DNA of 30,253 bases, taken from positions 1-30,253 of the forward strand of contig JAYMTA010000374.1 in the NCBI GenBank assembly GCA_036897625.1, read 5' to 3'. The stretch is from Pelargonium cotyledonis. Taxonomy: Eukaryota; Streptophyta; Magnoliopsida; Geraniales; Geraniaceae. This document shows positions 1 through 13,800 of this stretch, piece after piece (the stretch's first letter is position 1; the number at the start of each line of letters is the position of its first letter). The notes under the pieces are model-generated. The model was not told the origin of the DNA. It did not search any database and saw only the letters and a program-made list of their open reading frames with translations. The position numbers and the translations under genes were made by a program.

Positions 1-270
1 AAAGGCGAAATGAGATTCATGAACGCAACAGGGGATGGAGGAGAGGACAGGGAGGAGTTTAAAAATGAAGGTTAGTGGGTGTTGACGGTTGGGATCGAGG
101 GTGGTGGGTGAAATGGGTTCTGGATCGTTGGATCTGAGAGAGTTGGTTTTGTAAGGGTCTGTTTGGGTGTGGTGGGAAATGATGGTGAATTTGGCTTCTT
201 TTTGAGCGGGAAGGCTGCGGTTAAAACTTAAAAGTGAAAACAAACTAGGTTGATCCTTGGTGCCCAGCGT

Positions 271-440
271 GATGCCTTAGGGATGGCAATTTGGTCCGAA
301 CCGGATTATGACCCGATACCTTTGTCCTGGATAGGGCACGAGCATGATGCCGTAAGGATGACAAATTGTCCAAACCTGATGCCTCCGTCCTGCATAGGGC
401 TCGTATGTGATGAGAATGACAATTTGGGTCAAAGCCGATG
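271..440. repeat. Degenerate direct repeat, about 2.3 copies
   Basis: A phrase of the form gatgcc-(g/t)ta-ggatg-caa-tt-gtcc-aacc starts near 271, recurs near 346 and again, more decayed, near 408. The spacing is about 75 then about 63 bases, and the block between copies also repeats (tcctg-atagggc-cg). Similar diverged direct repeats occur in old retrotransposon debris, but no coding remnant is visible, so the origin is unknown. Confidence 0.4.
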
Positions 441-800
441 TATTTTTTTAGATAACGGAGCAAGTACGAGGTAACAACAAATTATCCGATTGGGTAACAT
501 TGCAGGTCCCAAGTTTGATATAACAAATATAGTATATAATTATTTTTTATTTTACACTTTTTGAGCATATGTATGTCTTTTGTTTTTTTAATAAAGTATC
601 TATCAACTCGAACATGAAACTTTTGAAGGATTAAACATCCTAAACCAATAGTCCGATGATAGTTGGTGCATATGTATGATTTGTGAGTCTGGTTGCAAGA
701 AATATTCCTTCACGAACAAAGCGGATATGAGACATATCAAAACTTTCTTATCATAGTACGGGATGGGTATAGGCACGGGCATGAAGCGGGGCAGATATTA

Positions 801-1006
801 CTCTCTCCGTCCCAAAATGAGTGTCTTGTTTCCTTTTCTAGTAAGTTAGTTATGCATGAATTGTCAATAATATCCTTATAAAATACTAGTTAGAATCTCT
901 CATCACATAATCATAAGGATACAATAGTAAACAGACCACAATAACTAACTTCTCCTTAATTTTTCTCAAAATAAAAAAGAGGACACTCATTTTAAAATGG
1001 AGAGAG
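801..1006. mobile_element. Stowaway-like MITE (Tc1/mariner type), complete
   Basis: The left end reads CTCTCTCCGTCCCAAAATGA and the right end is its near-perfect reverse complement (TCATTTTAAAATGGAGAGAG). A TA dinucleotide flanks both sides (799-800 and 1007-1008), the target duplication expected of Stowaway elements. Length is 206 bp with no coding capacity. The end motif CTCCCTCCGTCCC is typical of plant Stowaway families; movement would have depended on a transposase encoded elsewhere. Confidence 0.85.
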
Positions 1007-1827
1007 TACAAAATTCGCCTTTTACCCGCCCTATTGACATTCCTACATGGTGGAAGCTCCACATTCTGAGAATGATGAGATGGAAATCCCATGTCCCATT
1101 GTTTATTTGTCAAGAATTTTTTTTTAAATTTTCTTAATTAGATATTAAATAATTTGTTAAGACATTTAAATGTAGAATCATGCTAAGGGGATTGCTCCGT
1201 AGAAGCAGCACATGTTAAGAAACGATTGATTTTTCTCTAATAAATATAAGAACTGATTGATCGGAATTTGTTAGATGAAATTAGGAATTATTTTGTAGCT
1301 CAATTAATCAACTAAACTCAAATAAAAATTATCAATTAAGACAATGTTTGGGTTAAAAAAAATTACTTTGTAGTGAAGAATGAGAAGAATTTTCTTAATT
1401 TCTGTGTAATCGAACCAAGCACAAATAAATTTCTGAAAATTACCACAATCAATCCATTTGTACACATTAGTTTTATACGAACCAATCCATTTTTGGATCG
1501 AACATTTCCCAAGCCCTGTTAATCTGTTTCACAGCAAATAAAAGTGATTCAAAAATATTGATGTACAAAATAATATTCGCCAAATTACAAACACAATTAG
1601 GTCACAATTTTTTTTAAAGCTACAGTCCTTATTTTGTGTAATCTGAGCATTTGACATCCTCGTTAAAGGAAGACAATATATTATGAACTGAAACACACTA
1701 AAAGATATACAACATAAATATGAGATATCAAAATACTATGCATTATACATTAATAGTACAGAGAACAAAAAACATTATCATCGAAGAGTAAGATTTATAC
1801 GCTAAAACCTTACTTGGTCACTGTGAT

Positions 1828-4800
1828 TCAGGCGGATTCAATCCTTTCTAGTACCTCCAATCTGGTTTTTCGCTTCCAGCCTTTCATCGTGGCAACAAGG
1901 TTCACTAGTCCCATGATTTGAGCTTTGGTGTATTCCTGCAAGAGTTGGTGTTTTCGTAATGTTAGGTCGAAGCTGCAGAAACATGTTAAAAAGTTTGTTT
2001 TCACGAAAGGTTAGGTTTCCTAACCGGGTGGCCGCGTGCCCAATGGACGTATTCGGTTTCTGGAAGGTAGTAAGCCTGTTCAACAGAGAAATGGAGTAAT
2101 GTTAGTTCATAATCATGTTAGAGGAAAGTTCAAATAGGACTTGCTGCTAACATTTTATGCAATTAACATATCTGTGTTGTGCAATTTATACACAAAGACG
2201 CATAGAGCAAGCAATTTGGGACATGACACGTGACCCAACTCGGACATGGTGTGGTTTATGTGTGTTTGGGCTCAAGCATATATGTGATCATGTCGTGTTT
2301 GTGCTGGACTTATGAAACATACAAAAGCAGATTTTACTCCCTCCGTTCCAAAATGAGTGTCCCTCCAGCTTGGCTTGGCTTGCCATTTTGTCCCAAAACG
2401 AGTGTCTTCTTTCCATTTTTAGCAAGTTAGTTATGTATTAAGTACCAATAATATCCCTATAATGAGTTAGTTAATATCTCTTGACTTCGTTACAACACAT
2501 GTTCGATAGAAGGGATAATATACATTATACTTAACCTCTTACATGACACGAACACGACATGATTAAAACACACGCCCATTAAAACCTGATGAAAGTTTAC
2601 ACACATTCACAAACTTTACCTTGATGAAAGTTTCAACTAGTTGGAACTTTGGCTTCACATTCACGGTGACAAAATGTTGAAGGCCATTGATTAAAACCTG
2701 AAACAAATGAAGGCGGCACACAATCTTCAAAAACAAACCAAGCAGCAAACGAGGGATGGAAAAAACAATGAATAATTGCATTCTTTTATGTTCAGTCCAT
2801 AGAGAACCTGAAGATCCAATGACATGAGAGCGCGTCCTTCATCAGTGCACCTTTTCACGCGTGATAGGCCTTCAGTGAGAGTTTCAGCAACAATTTCAAC
2901 TCCATATTCTAAAAGGAGGTCTTGAACCTACATGTACAGGAAAGTAATTTATTATTAAAACTAAAAGATTGATTTTTCCAATTTTCACATTTTCACAAAT
3001 GAATAACATAATTTGGTAGCGACGAAACCCGAGTCACCTAAAACAGTATATGCACAGTTAAAGTCAAGGATATAGTATTTGTTCAACTTACAAGTTACAA
3101 TAATATCAAGCATACAAATCATTTTTATGGAACTCATACATCAAGATGTAACGTTTCAATTCCTTTTCTTTAACAGAAAAATAAAATTAAAATTTAAGAT
3201 TGAGTGGGTTGCAGGATAAGAAAATGCCAATTTGTGAATAAAAAGGCTAGTAAAGGAAATGATAAAGAAATTGTGGAGTGCATAAGCCTAAAGGCATGTC
3301 AAAACCAATGTACAGACGATAAATGTTTTAAGTCACAGCTATACTGAGTTGGTAATTATTGCACAAAAACATTGTTTTGATGGAAAACTCAAGATCCAGT
3401 ACTAGACACGACTTACCTCCTTGCGAATCCCACCATGAGCCAGCCTAGTTTTGTAATGCTTGAATTCCCCCAACAGCAAATCAACATACCTGTGAATGCA
3501 ACTTGTGTCAATATATATATATATATATATATATAAACAGAGCATTACAGTGAGAAAGCATCTTAAATTCTACAAAAACAGTGCAAAGCATTATTTGGAA
3601 TTTTACCCCAGAAAGAGAAAAAAAGAGAAAAAAAGAGAACTTATTCAGAAGAGAGTGAAGGATGACAGAATTTAAATGTATACATATGCATGTGTGCATT
3701 AAGACTAGGGAGGCACATTAAGCAACCAACAAAAGCTTTAAATTATGTAATTGCAGAAATTAAGATATTCATAGTAATTACAAGATATAAAGCTTATAAA
3801 CTCCCAGAAACTGGAAGCTGATGACCATTCATCTTAGTATATATCCATCTAACTTCTTTGGAAGGACCGTGAAGCACAATTCAAGCATGATTAGCACACA
3901 AGCAGTGTAAATTTTCAATATTTTAAGCTTGAAAATTAAAACTAATACTGCTTAGAAAAGGACAGAGACAAGGAAACAAACCCATTATGCTCTAATCCAA
4001 GCTCTTTCACTTCCCATTTAGCATTAGCAATCCTATCTGCATATCTGCAGAAGGTGCTTAGAATAGTAAATTAAGCTTGACAAAACAAGTAGGATGCAGA
4101 ATTATAGTAGTAGAAGAAGGATTAATCAAATACACAAGGCAACTAGAGTTATGAAAGTACTAGAGGTAAGCTAACAACTTTGGGCAAAAGTTCTGCAAAA
4201 CTTAAGTTTTCTTGGAACAAATTTATCAACATCAATACCAAGGAACCAATTTTGGAACATTTACACAAACATGCTACCATATCTATAGTGAAGTTCTTTA
4301 AGAAGAATGTAAAACTATTGTCTTTAACCCATGCATAAATCGCTAATAGATCGTTATTGGAGCAAAAGTAAGCTTATACGAAATTTATTACATGGTTTAT
4401 TACAATCTGAACAACAAATGGTAAATAATATCCATTCAGCAATATGCCTTCTCGACTTACCCATTAATATGGAGTAATAATCTTGCAGTTGCCCTGTGAA
4501 TGTGCTCCGTAAGATCAGGAACAGAATCCACCTGAAAGAACTCATGCTTTTTAAAGATCATTTTCATACAAGCAAATAATTTTATAAAAGCGAATGAATT
4601 CTACAAAGATATTCCACTTGTAAAATAAATATTGATAAGGAGTCTTCCCACAATATAATGAAAGTGTCTTAATATCATAGACAAATGTTTCACTTTCAGA
4701 TGAGGAATCTGATATAAGAGCAGAAATAATCCATCTTTTCAGAGAAGTAAGACTTGAGAACTGTAGTAAAAATACATACATCTCAAATTTGAGTAATGAG

Positions 4801-7800
4801 ATATGCCTATAACCCAGTGGTTAGAGCCTGTGGCTGATCCCTTTTGGGCCAAGGTTTAAATCCGCTTCTGTAACTTTTGCTGATCAGTTTTTTTTTTTTT
4901 TTTTCTTTTTTTGAATGAAATGATTTATCACACCTTTTTTAGAACAAACTTATTCTTCGATAATTGAAAAATAGTATAGTAGCCAGAGAATTCAATTCAT
5001 ATAATAATCACATACCAGGTGGACATAGAAATCTTCAACAATATTAGCATTATTCTGCAGAAGCATTGATTGGAGATGACCTTTAGATCTATGCAACATC
5101 CGGGCAACAAGAGATATAGTGTCTGCACCAGCACATCTTTCCTGTAACGTGTATTTCTATAGATGTTATCAATATAGCTTTATTCCAAACTTTTAACAAA
5201 CAAATTTACAGAAATTGACTAAAAAGAATTTAGAAATGAAGAAGCCACCAAACATTTATAATTCACAATAAAAGAAAAGAAATTTGTGATAGATAACTTA
5301 TATTTCTATCCTCCATCAATTTTGTTTCTGTTTAGAGTATTCTTTATATTTCGTATCAACTTCAGTTTTATGTCCTGAGATAGAGAAACAGGTTTCCTCA
5401 GATGTGCCCAATTCAAGTATGCAAGTTTATCACACTTAACGTAATGCCATCTCTAGAATATATATAACTATTCCCAAAACAACCCTCTCATTTAATGGAA
5501 GGGACATCTAAAATCAAATATTCCAAGTAACAAGATAGCACAAGGAATAGTATACCCATGCATGACATATACAGTTGATCGATAAAGGCAGACAGTTGAC
5601 AGTACTTTATCTCGTCTTATTATCATTATTTATGAATACCTTGAGACTATATGTTGTGCCTGATGAGTGAGCATAACTTGTACTGGGAGGACTAGGAGTC
5701 ACGTCTGTGAATGATGTACTTAATGACGTGGGTGAAGAAGAAAATGGAGCCAGCTGGGGATTTATCCACTGAGCACAATCTTGTGTAATTCTGGATAAAG
5801 CTGTCTTTAGCCGATCTTGAGACAAACAGACATAATCTTTAGGTAAGGGTCAGCTCAAATCTAAAGCAACTAGTCCAGGTATAAATTTGCAGACACAGGG
5901 AAATATAACTAATGAATGGAGGAAATATAAAAACCACTCACAATTAAGAGGGTCTGAGCCTTTTCCACTGGCATTAGTGTTCTGCTGACCAAATGTTTCA
6001 AATACAAATTGGAAAAAAATCCCAAATAATTGGCACATTCCCTGCAACAATATACTGAATCAGGAAAAAAAGCTTTAGAGGGGAAAAAACATCATAAAGA
6101 TTACTTCAAATAACACATCACAAAAATATTAACAAGAACACACCTTAAAGAATTCAACATTGACTATTTCTAATTTCTGCATAAGCCTTGCGTATTTGTC
6201 CATTGACCTATTCATAGACACAATGGGGTCAGTACATTTCCATATATAAGCCCTGCTAAAATGCTATGCTTGTGCACATTGGCTTCGAATTACTAAATAA
6301 AAGTAAAAACAATAAAACACAATAGAGATGAAATACAAGGTAGGAAGAAGTTAATAAAAGTATAGCGCATAAGAGTGAGCAAAAGAGTAAGTTAAGTGAT
6401 ACGAAACCCACAATTTCACATAATAATATAGTTTATGATGAAAAGTAAGCAAACTCTAAAACATCTAACAAAAGAGAACTTTCCTTTTCATTTCAGATAA
6501 AGAACACCTAACCTCAAAAGACAAAGTGATGATCCTGTCTGTGCTGAAACCTCTTCATCATTAAGTAACGACTGATTTCTTGAAAGTTTAGGTTTCAAAA
6601 TTCGACTTGGGAGTTGACTATCCTCATCAATAAAGTCAGCAAGAAGGTCTTCATTTTCTTCCTCAGGAACAGAAGTGCCATTTATATGATTTGAACCACT
6701 GTTTCTTGGAGAGGCGTTATCATCATGAAAATTATCATTAATTTTCCCATCATATTCACCAGGTGTTGCTCCATTAAGTAAGTCAGCATTATGGCAATCT
6801 TTTGAAATAGATGTTAGTTTTAGCAAAAAGGGATTTCCACTTTTCAGCCAATAAGAAAATCCACTCTTCATTGCACTAGAGTCAACCGAATTCACTGGTT
6901 TATTGGAATGAGGCCCTCCAGAGCCAGTAGAATTGCCGAGAGATGGAACACGTAGAGCTGCCCCATCACCAACAAGCCCAGAAAAGCTCATTACTAGTAC
7001 AGTATCTGGTGGCAAGTTCATCCAATTCTCCCTTTCCAGAACCATTTTAAGTGCCTGCCTCATACAAAAAGTAGACAAATGAACTGGGTGTATATCCAAA
7101 TTCCAAATGCAACTGAACAGTAAATAAGTTGATACAGTAGAATCAGCAACAACTTGTACAAAACTATAAATACTTAGTTTCACCGCAAGGTATACAGATG
7201 AAAAAATGTTTTGAATAATATTTGTCCAGTCAAAAAATTTTACAGTATAAGAACAAGAAAGAAATGCTGTAGAATCATTGTATTTGTATAGTCATGCATA
7301 GATCAGGGAGAAATAGAGAAACGAAAAGGTTGCTCAAGATATTAGTTTAACTTTCTAAAGCGTTTTACCTTTCTATATTGGAGCCTTGTGAAAATTAAAC
7401 ATAACAGACTGACAACAATATTTTATACTAGTTAGAGTTAAGTATGCTGTACTGAACAAGAATTGAGAGCTAACTTTTCAAAATCAGGAAAGCCCTAAAG
7501 GTATTTGCTTCACCTTACAACTTTTGCATACAATAAGTACATGAACGGATATTATGTCCATAATATTGGTAGCATAAAAGGACACATAAGCATAGAGAAA
7601 CTGCAAGGCTGGTAACTCACATAGATATTTTGTCGGTGAAATGCTAAAAAATAATTTTCACAAACAGCCTTCAACTTTTGTCTGAACTCCACTGCTTTAG
7701 CTCCACAAAAGGATTCCCCAGCCAAAATGAAGACAATAAGATCTTCATAATTTCTCAAAAATTGGTGAATGCTTGTAGAAGAAGCTGCAGCAGAAGAAAG

Positions 7801-10800
7801 TAACACTGATAAACGGCTTGTGGTCAGATGCCAAAAATTCTTGCGCCCTCTTTGAAGGGTCTGTGAAACGAGTGATATAGCATCTTTCCGTAGGTGATAC
7901 CAGGGAGAACCACTGCTTGACACTGAACTTCCATCATTATTTGTCTCATCAACAGAATCACGAGCGACATATATGGAACCAGATGTTCCAGCATGGTCAG
8001 CTGAAGAGATGGCAGTTTTTAATTCCTCTGCAGAAGATGAACTAGGCCTTTTGTCTCCAGCTTCAGAGAGAGAACTTTTATCTTCTCCTAGAGAATTGCA
8101 AGAATTTTTTGTAGCAGAATCAACTGCTAGAGCATCAAGTGAACTGCAAGAAATATCTCCCTTCTTTTTCATATGCCATGCTGAAATCTGAAGGAAATAT
8201 GACTAAGTTCCACACATGAAGTGAAGCAAGCTTGCATAAAAATAAAGTATATGTAATGAACTAAAATACATAACCAAATAAACAATACAAATAAGTGATC
8301 TTACGAAATGAAGCTAACCTTGTCCTCAAACTGAAAGCTCTGAATTTCATAATACGAACACATCAACCTATATAGAACAGCTAGTGTTCTTAACAAACAG
8401 TGTCTAAACTTGGGCTCAGGTATCTGAAGGCACAAATCGCTATAGGTAAGCCTGGAATAAAATTTGAAAATGATAAGGAAATAAATCAAAAGTATAGGTT
8501 GCATTATGTTATTGATTTAAGGACTGTTAAAATGTTACAAGCATACCTGCTATTTTGCATGTCAACCTCCTGATCCTGCATAAGTATTTTAGCCATTCAA
8601 GTGAAGTAGTCGTTTAACAGAACAGTGACAAATAATTTAATGCATGCCACTCTAAAAAGGAATAAATAAACCAATAGACAATAACAAAGTTTAGAATACC
8701 ACGTCTACAAGAAAGATAATATCAATAGTAAGTAACCATCTCCTAGTTTCCTCGTGAAGCAACACACTATTCCTAATAATTCTAATGTTAATGTATTGCC
8801 TATCCCCTGTTATTGTGTCTTTCTTTCAAGCTGCATCAGCACCCAATACCATTTACTGCAAACTTATTATTGCATAAACATACCTCTTCAATGCTATTCT
8901 TTAAAACACGATGTGTTTCTGCAATAACTTCTTGCATATAAAAGCTTTGTATCTTTTCAGCAAGACCAGAAATATCTCCAATTAGTGCATAAGCGTCAAC
9001 AACCTGAAATGAGTTAAAGACCATGTTAAACCTGCAGTTTGCAAAAAAAAACAGAGGAATATTGATATTTGATATATCCTTCAAATGCAAGATTTCCTGA
9101 TTCTATTGGAAATAAAATACTGATTGCATGACACTCCAAATGCATAAAGTGTAAATTAATGATGACAATGATATATATAGCAGTTCTGATGACAAAATGG
9201 AATAATAAATTGCCAGCTCTCATTTGGCTGGGGCAGAGAATACAGCTGTTCATTAAACACATCACGAAAATAAAGAGAATAGCAAAACACAGGGCACAGT
9301 GATCCAAACTTATAAGAGACTGTCTACTGTTCACTTTATTCACAAAATTAAGTCAAACCTTGGGGTTTAACATAGAGCACACTCATCAAACCATACCAAA
9401 AGGTTGATGAGTTAACACATATCCCCTCAGGGTCAATTTGGGATAGCTGAAACTTTTCCTACGTGACTAAATAGACATTTTGAAGAAAAGATGGAAGTAT
9501 AAAATTATTGAAAATTTGTTTGAGACGACTATATGAAAGCAGCTGCAGAAAAGTTAGTAGTATTTACTATTTGCTAGTTTGGTAAAACTGAACAGCTTTG
9601 AAATTTATATATAATCATCAACGAAGATAAGGTAACATTATAAAATCTATCAACATATCCATGGGATAAATTTCAATTGTCACATTTATGCTATTCATAA
9701 GTATATGACAGTCTTTAGAAGATAAAAAATCATCATTGGCTTTTAAAAATCTAAATTCAGAAAAATTAGAAGTGACTTTTAAGTCAAGAAAAGTTATAGC
9801 AAATAACTCCAACTGGGCTTATACTTTTAAGGCAAAAGGCCTATCTCAAACTGTCCCTTAATATGAACATATGTACACATCAAGTAGAACTATTATTCAG
9901 GTGATATTCTAGCATAGAGCAGTGAAATAGTATACTAACAGTAAGGTAGCCCTCCTCTTTGAACTCTTGGCACACTCCTATCAGAAGAGAATCCAGCTTC
10001 TGGAGAGTTTTTCCCAGCCAAACCTACAATTATATTATTTTCAAAATAGCTTCAATTAAATAATGAAACATAAAGCACATTTTTTCAATGTTATACGACT
10101 CTGGTCCAAAAATATATATATATAATGTAAATAGTTGAGCCCATAGAGCACGGATTTCATTTTAGCTTAAAACTCATAGAATGCAGTACCATAACACAGT
10201 CGTAAAAGTACGACTGTCTTGAACAATAGATTATTCTACAAAAGATTCTATACTCACCTCAACGCCACGGCTCATCTCTTGTACTACTGAAAGCTCTGAA
10301 AAGCTATCTAATAGCTGCAGATACTCAGATAGAACTTGAAAAGCCTGTAACAATGATGAGCATCTTAATTACCAGTAATTCATAAAACTAAAATGTACAA
10401 AAATATAAAAGAGGGCAGTACACTGTGGAGAATTTCACATTAACCCACCTTGCAGAAATTTCCTTCCTCAATGAGAGATTCTAATGACTTTTGCATCTCT
10501 GATGCATGACGAATCTCAGCTAAAACTGGAAGGATATCCTGTGAATTCCAATGTCATTGCAAGATATAGATGCATATTTTTATCAGTCTCAGTATGACAT
10601 GTAAAATGAAACAGATTTCAAACTGGGGACAGGTTCCTAGACTGGTAACTCATTCTAGAAGAACAATAAAGTGACATCAACCAAGTGTACAACTCATTCT
10701 GGTCTGTAAAAATACTATTATGGTACAAAAATAAGGTAGCATTATTCAATCATACCCAGCAGCACCGAGCTTCTTTTAGAACAATAACAAGGTGATATTT

Positions 10801-13800
10801 TACCTCAGGATCACTTTAAATTTTAAAATAACTAGAAATGAAGACAAGTGAAAAGCTGGAACAGAGTCAAACTCAGATAAATTTCTCCTTTCATTTGGCA
10901 ATTGGGAGAATGGTAGTGAGATATCTAATGCTGTAAACGTTAGTTCATGGCGCTTTCAAAATGGTGTCACTTTATTTCCATTCATTTCCAACCACTGCTA
11001 CTTGGAACTAAAAGGTGGATTATAAGATAACTATTTCCCTGCACATCCTCCTAATTCTCTTCATCTTTCTCCAACAGTCCAGGTACCCTTTTCTGTGTCG
11101 CTCTAGGTACCAAACAAAAGAGATATTCCTCATTGATGAACTTCCCCCAATACAAATAAAGGTGAAAAGCTGCTCCAGTAACAGTATGATACAAGGGATA
11201 TCAGCAGACTGCATGATTTGCATTTCTAAAGTACCCAAATAAACATTTCCCCCACATTTCCACTTTGCAGAAGAATAAAGATGCACCAGAAATTTTCCAA
11301 ATATTTCATTGAAGTTTCTATAGTACCAAAGAGAAATGAATGCAAACCTATATGAATAATATACCATAAGAGCTTGTTTCCTTTTTGCCTTTGAATGTAC
11401 TATGAGATCCCTTGAAACCTCATTCATTGATGAGTTCAGGTGCCTTCTTCCGTTCTGCAAATAATATGCAATCCCTTTAATGAAAGCCCGGGCCGCAATA
11501 AAACCAACACCGCCAGTAACAATTTTAGAGAACATGTTAAATTTAAAAAAATGACGAAAATCAAGTGCCTATAACTTCATCCACACAATACCCTTCAAAA
11601 GTTATAAGTGAAATGATAAGCAAATGCTTACCATGCATATGACATTCGCAACCTTTAAGTCTTTCTCCAATTCCCTTACCAAATGCATCCCCTTCACTGC
11701 CCAAAAGCAAGTATTAATGTCCCATTGAAAAGTATTGCATATTGAAATTGACACTTCTCTAAGAAAAATAAATACTGTGCAGTAGAGAAATAAATACTAT
11801 GATATTCTCAGATTTCTAAATGCTTACACTCAAGAGGCTAAGGTTAGACTAGATCGTGGTAGCTAAAGAAATTAACAGGTACTACTTGTCACCCTATACT
11901 CTCGTTCCAGTTATCACAAAGGGCATATGTTTAACCCTCAAAACAATGAAAAGCTTCTGCCCCACAAATGATGGGAAAGTTGGAGATAGAGATGGCTGAA
12001 AATATATCTATCAAGTATCATCTATGAGATAATTCGCCACCCTGGAGGCTGTTATTAAGCAAGTTAATAGAGACTCAATTAGAATCTTAGTTATAAAAAA
12101 AATCTTACAGAAGCGTTTCTTTTTCTTTGTTAATTGAAATCAGTATTCCTTCTAAATCATATCAGGCGAGCGTTAATGTAAACAAGTCATTTCTATGTTG
12201 TAGTAACGTCAATATTAACATAATATTACCATAAGATATCATCCTACTAATAGAACTTGGAAGAATTGTTAATGAATTCGAAGTACAAAGCAAACAGAAC
12301 TTGGAAGAATTGTTAATGAAGATTTCTCTATTACATCAATCAGATATTTAACGGTTCATAATTATGGATCCAGAAGTTTAAGACTTGATCAAAACAATAT
12401 AATTTCAGCCGAATCAGAACTACAAGGTCCAAACAATTGTCTAAAGAAACTTACCCATTACTTCATGATGCTCCATTACATTGCGAGATAATTGTTCTGA
12501 TACTCTATCCAATTGTGATAATCTAAGAGTAGCCTACAGAAAAGCAGAAGTTAGATCAACCTGTAGTTCATTAACTGAACACACTTCCAGGGGCACAATA
12601 AAAGTCAATTGTTACTAAAAGGCTTATTTGGTTTCTCTATGAAATTTAAATGGTGCCATTCATATTTCATATAGCATTTACTGCATAACTTTTTTACATT
12701 CTGAATTAGGCGTTCAAGCTCACACCCATCATGACCCAAAAAATGTAGCACCTAAAATCTATCAAGACTTCTATGATGATATCATTCTTCACTTGCTCCC
12801 TTCAAACTGACCAATATTATACTTTAAATGCCATACAAATCACAAATCACAAACAAAGACACTTATATGCAACTCATCTAGGCCAGTTGTACAATCTAAT
12901 AAAAGCATGAGAGCAATTATAAAATCAGATAGAACCTGTTTCTGAAAATATACGAGCTCACTTTCTTCAGAAGGAATATGCTCCAAAATATGCCTAACTG
13001 GATCAAATTGCTGTACATAAAGATGGAGAACGACATTTTAGTACCTTAACAGAAAATATAGTCCGCAAAAATAAACCATAACTTCTTGAAATTTGCATGT
13101 TGCACAAGAGCTGTCATAAAGTACCTAGCATGAAAATAATTGATATAGATAAGTAACTCCTTCACATAAACTTCTCCGGAGAATTACTTCAAAAGAAATT
13201 CTTATCACTACTAGCATAGATAAATTCAGAAGGCGCTATTGTCACACACCATGTATAATGAATCACCTATCTTCAGACTGATTGCAGGTATGGATAAATT
13301 CAGAAAGTAGTATTTGATAAAACATCATTTCCAATTATATAGGGAAATACAAAAACTAGTTTTGTTCCAGTCAAAACTCTTACTAGATGTAAAATTAACA
13401 GCTCCATAAAGAGTATATCTGAGTAACCTTTCCACCAATTTAACTATGTTGATGTTAACAAACAATGAAATTGAAGAGGCTCATTATCAGGCATAACTCA
13501 TAAGCAGCCTAAAACTAGAACCAAAATGACAAAGTAAATGGTTCAAACCTCTTCATAGAACTCTTCCTCTATATCCTCAACTATTTGAGCTTGATTTCTG
13601 CTTCCATACATAGAGCTCAGTTCATCAGAACTTGATGGGAGACTTAACCTCTGGTCAGAAGGTAGCCCTGCAAGAACACGAGCAACAGCTGCTGCTGCTG
13701 ACACTCGAGCTGGAATCTGCAAAAGAAAATTATCAAAAACATACTAACCAAGTTCTCACACTTTCATCAACCATTGCAAGTTCTGCTCACTAGTCACAAC

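Larger units (their letters stand above)
1..1827. other. Gene-free spacer downstream of VPS50
   Basis: No open reading frame here looks like a protein; the two short overlapping frames at about 250-470 lie in degenerate repeat sequence. The stretch holds that repeat, a complete Stowaway-like MITE at 801-1006, and otherwise AT-rich sequence with no recognisable gene. The 3' untranslated region of the minus-strand VPS50 gene must lie just left of 1828, but I could not place a convincing poly(A) signal. At 148-165 there is a short 'ggtctgtttggg' motif like the ends of some plant hAT or Harbinger-type MITEs, without a clear partner. Confidence 0.6.

Noticed and set aside
250..474. Overlapping short frames on both strands (74 and 72 codons)
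   Set aside because: They lie in degenerate repeat sequence, have no family resemblance and mirror each other.
4801..4875. Possible functional tRNA gene
   Set aside because: Box A and box B phrases exist, but no acceptor stem or cloverleaf is visible and a long T-rich tail follows, so a SINE fits better.
9026..9343. 105-codon minus-strand open frame
   Set aside because: Lies wholly in a VPS50 intron, has no family resemblance and biased hydrophobic composition typical of AT-rich intron sequence.
11020..11535. 171-codon open frame on the minus strand, the longest outside the recognised exons' own frames
   Set aside because: Its middle is the VPS50 exon at 11365-11454 read through into both introns; only that 30-residue part matches the family.
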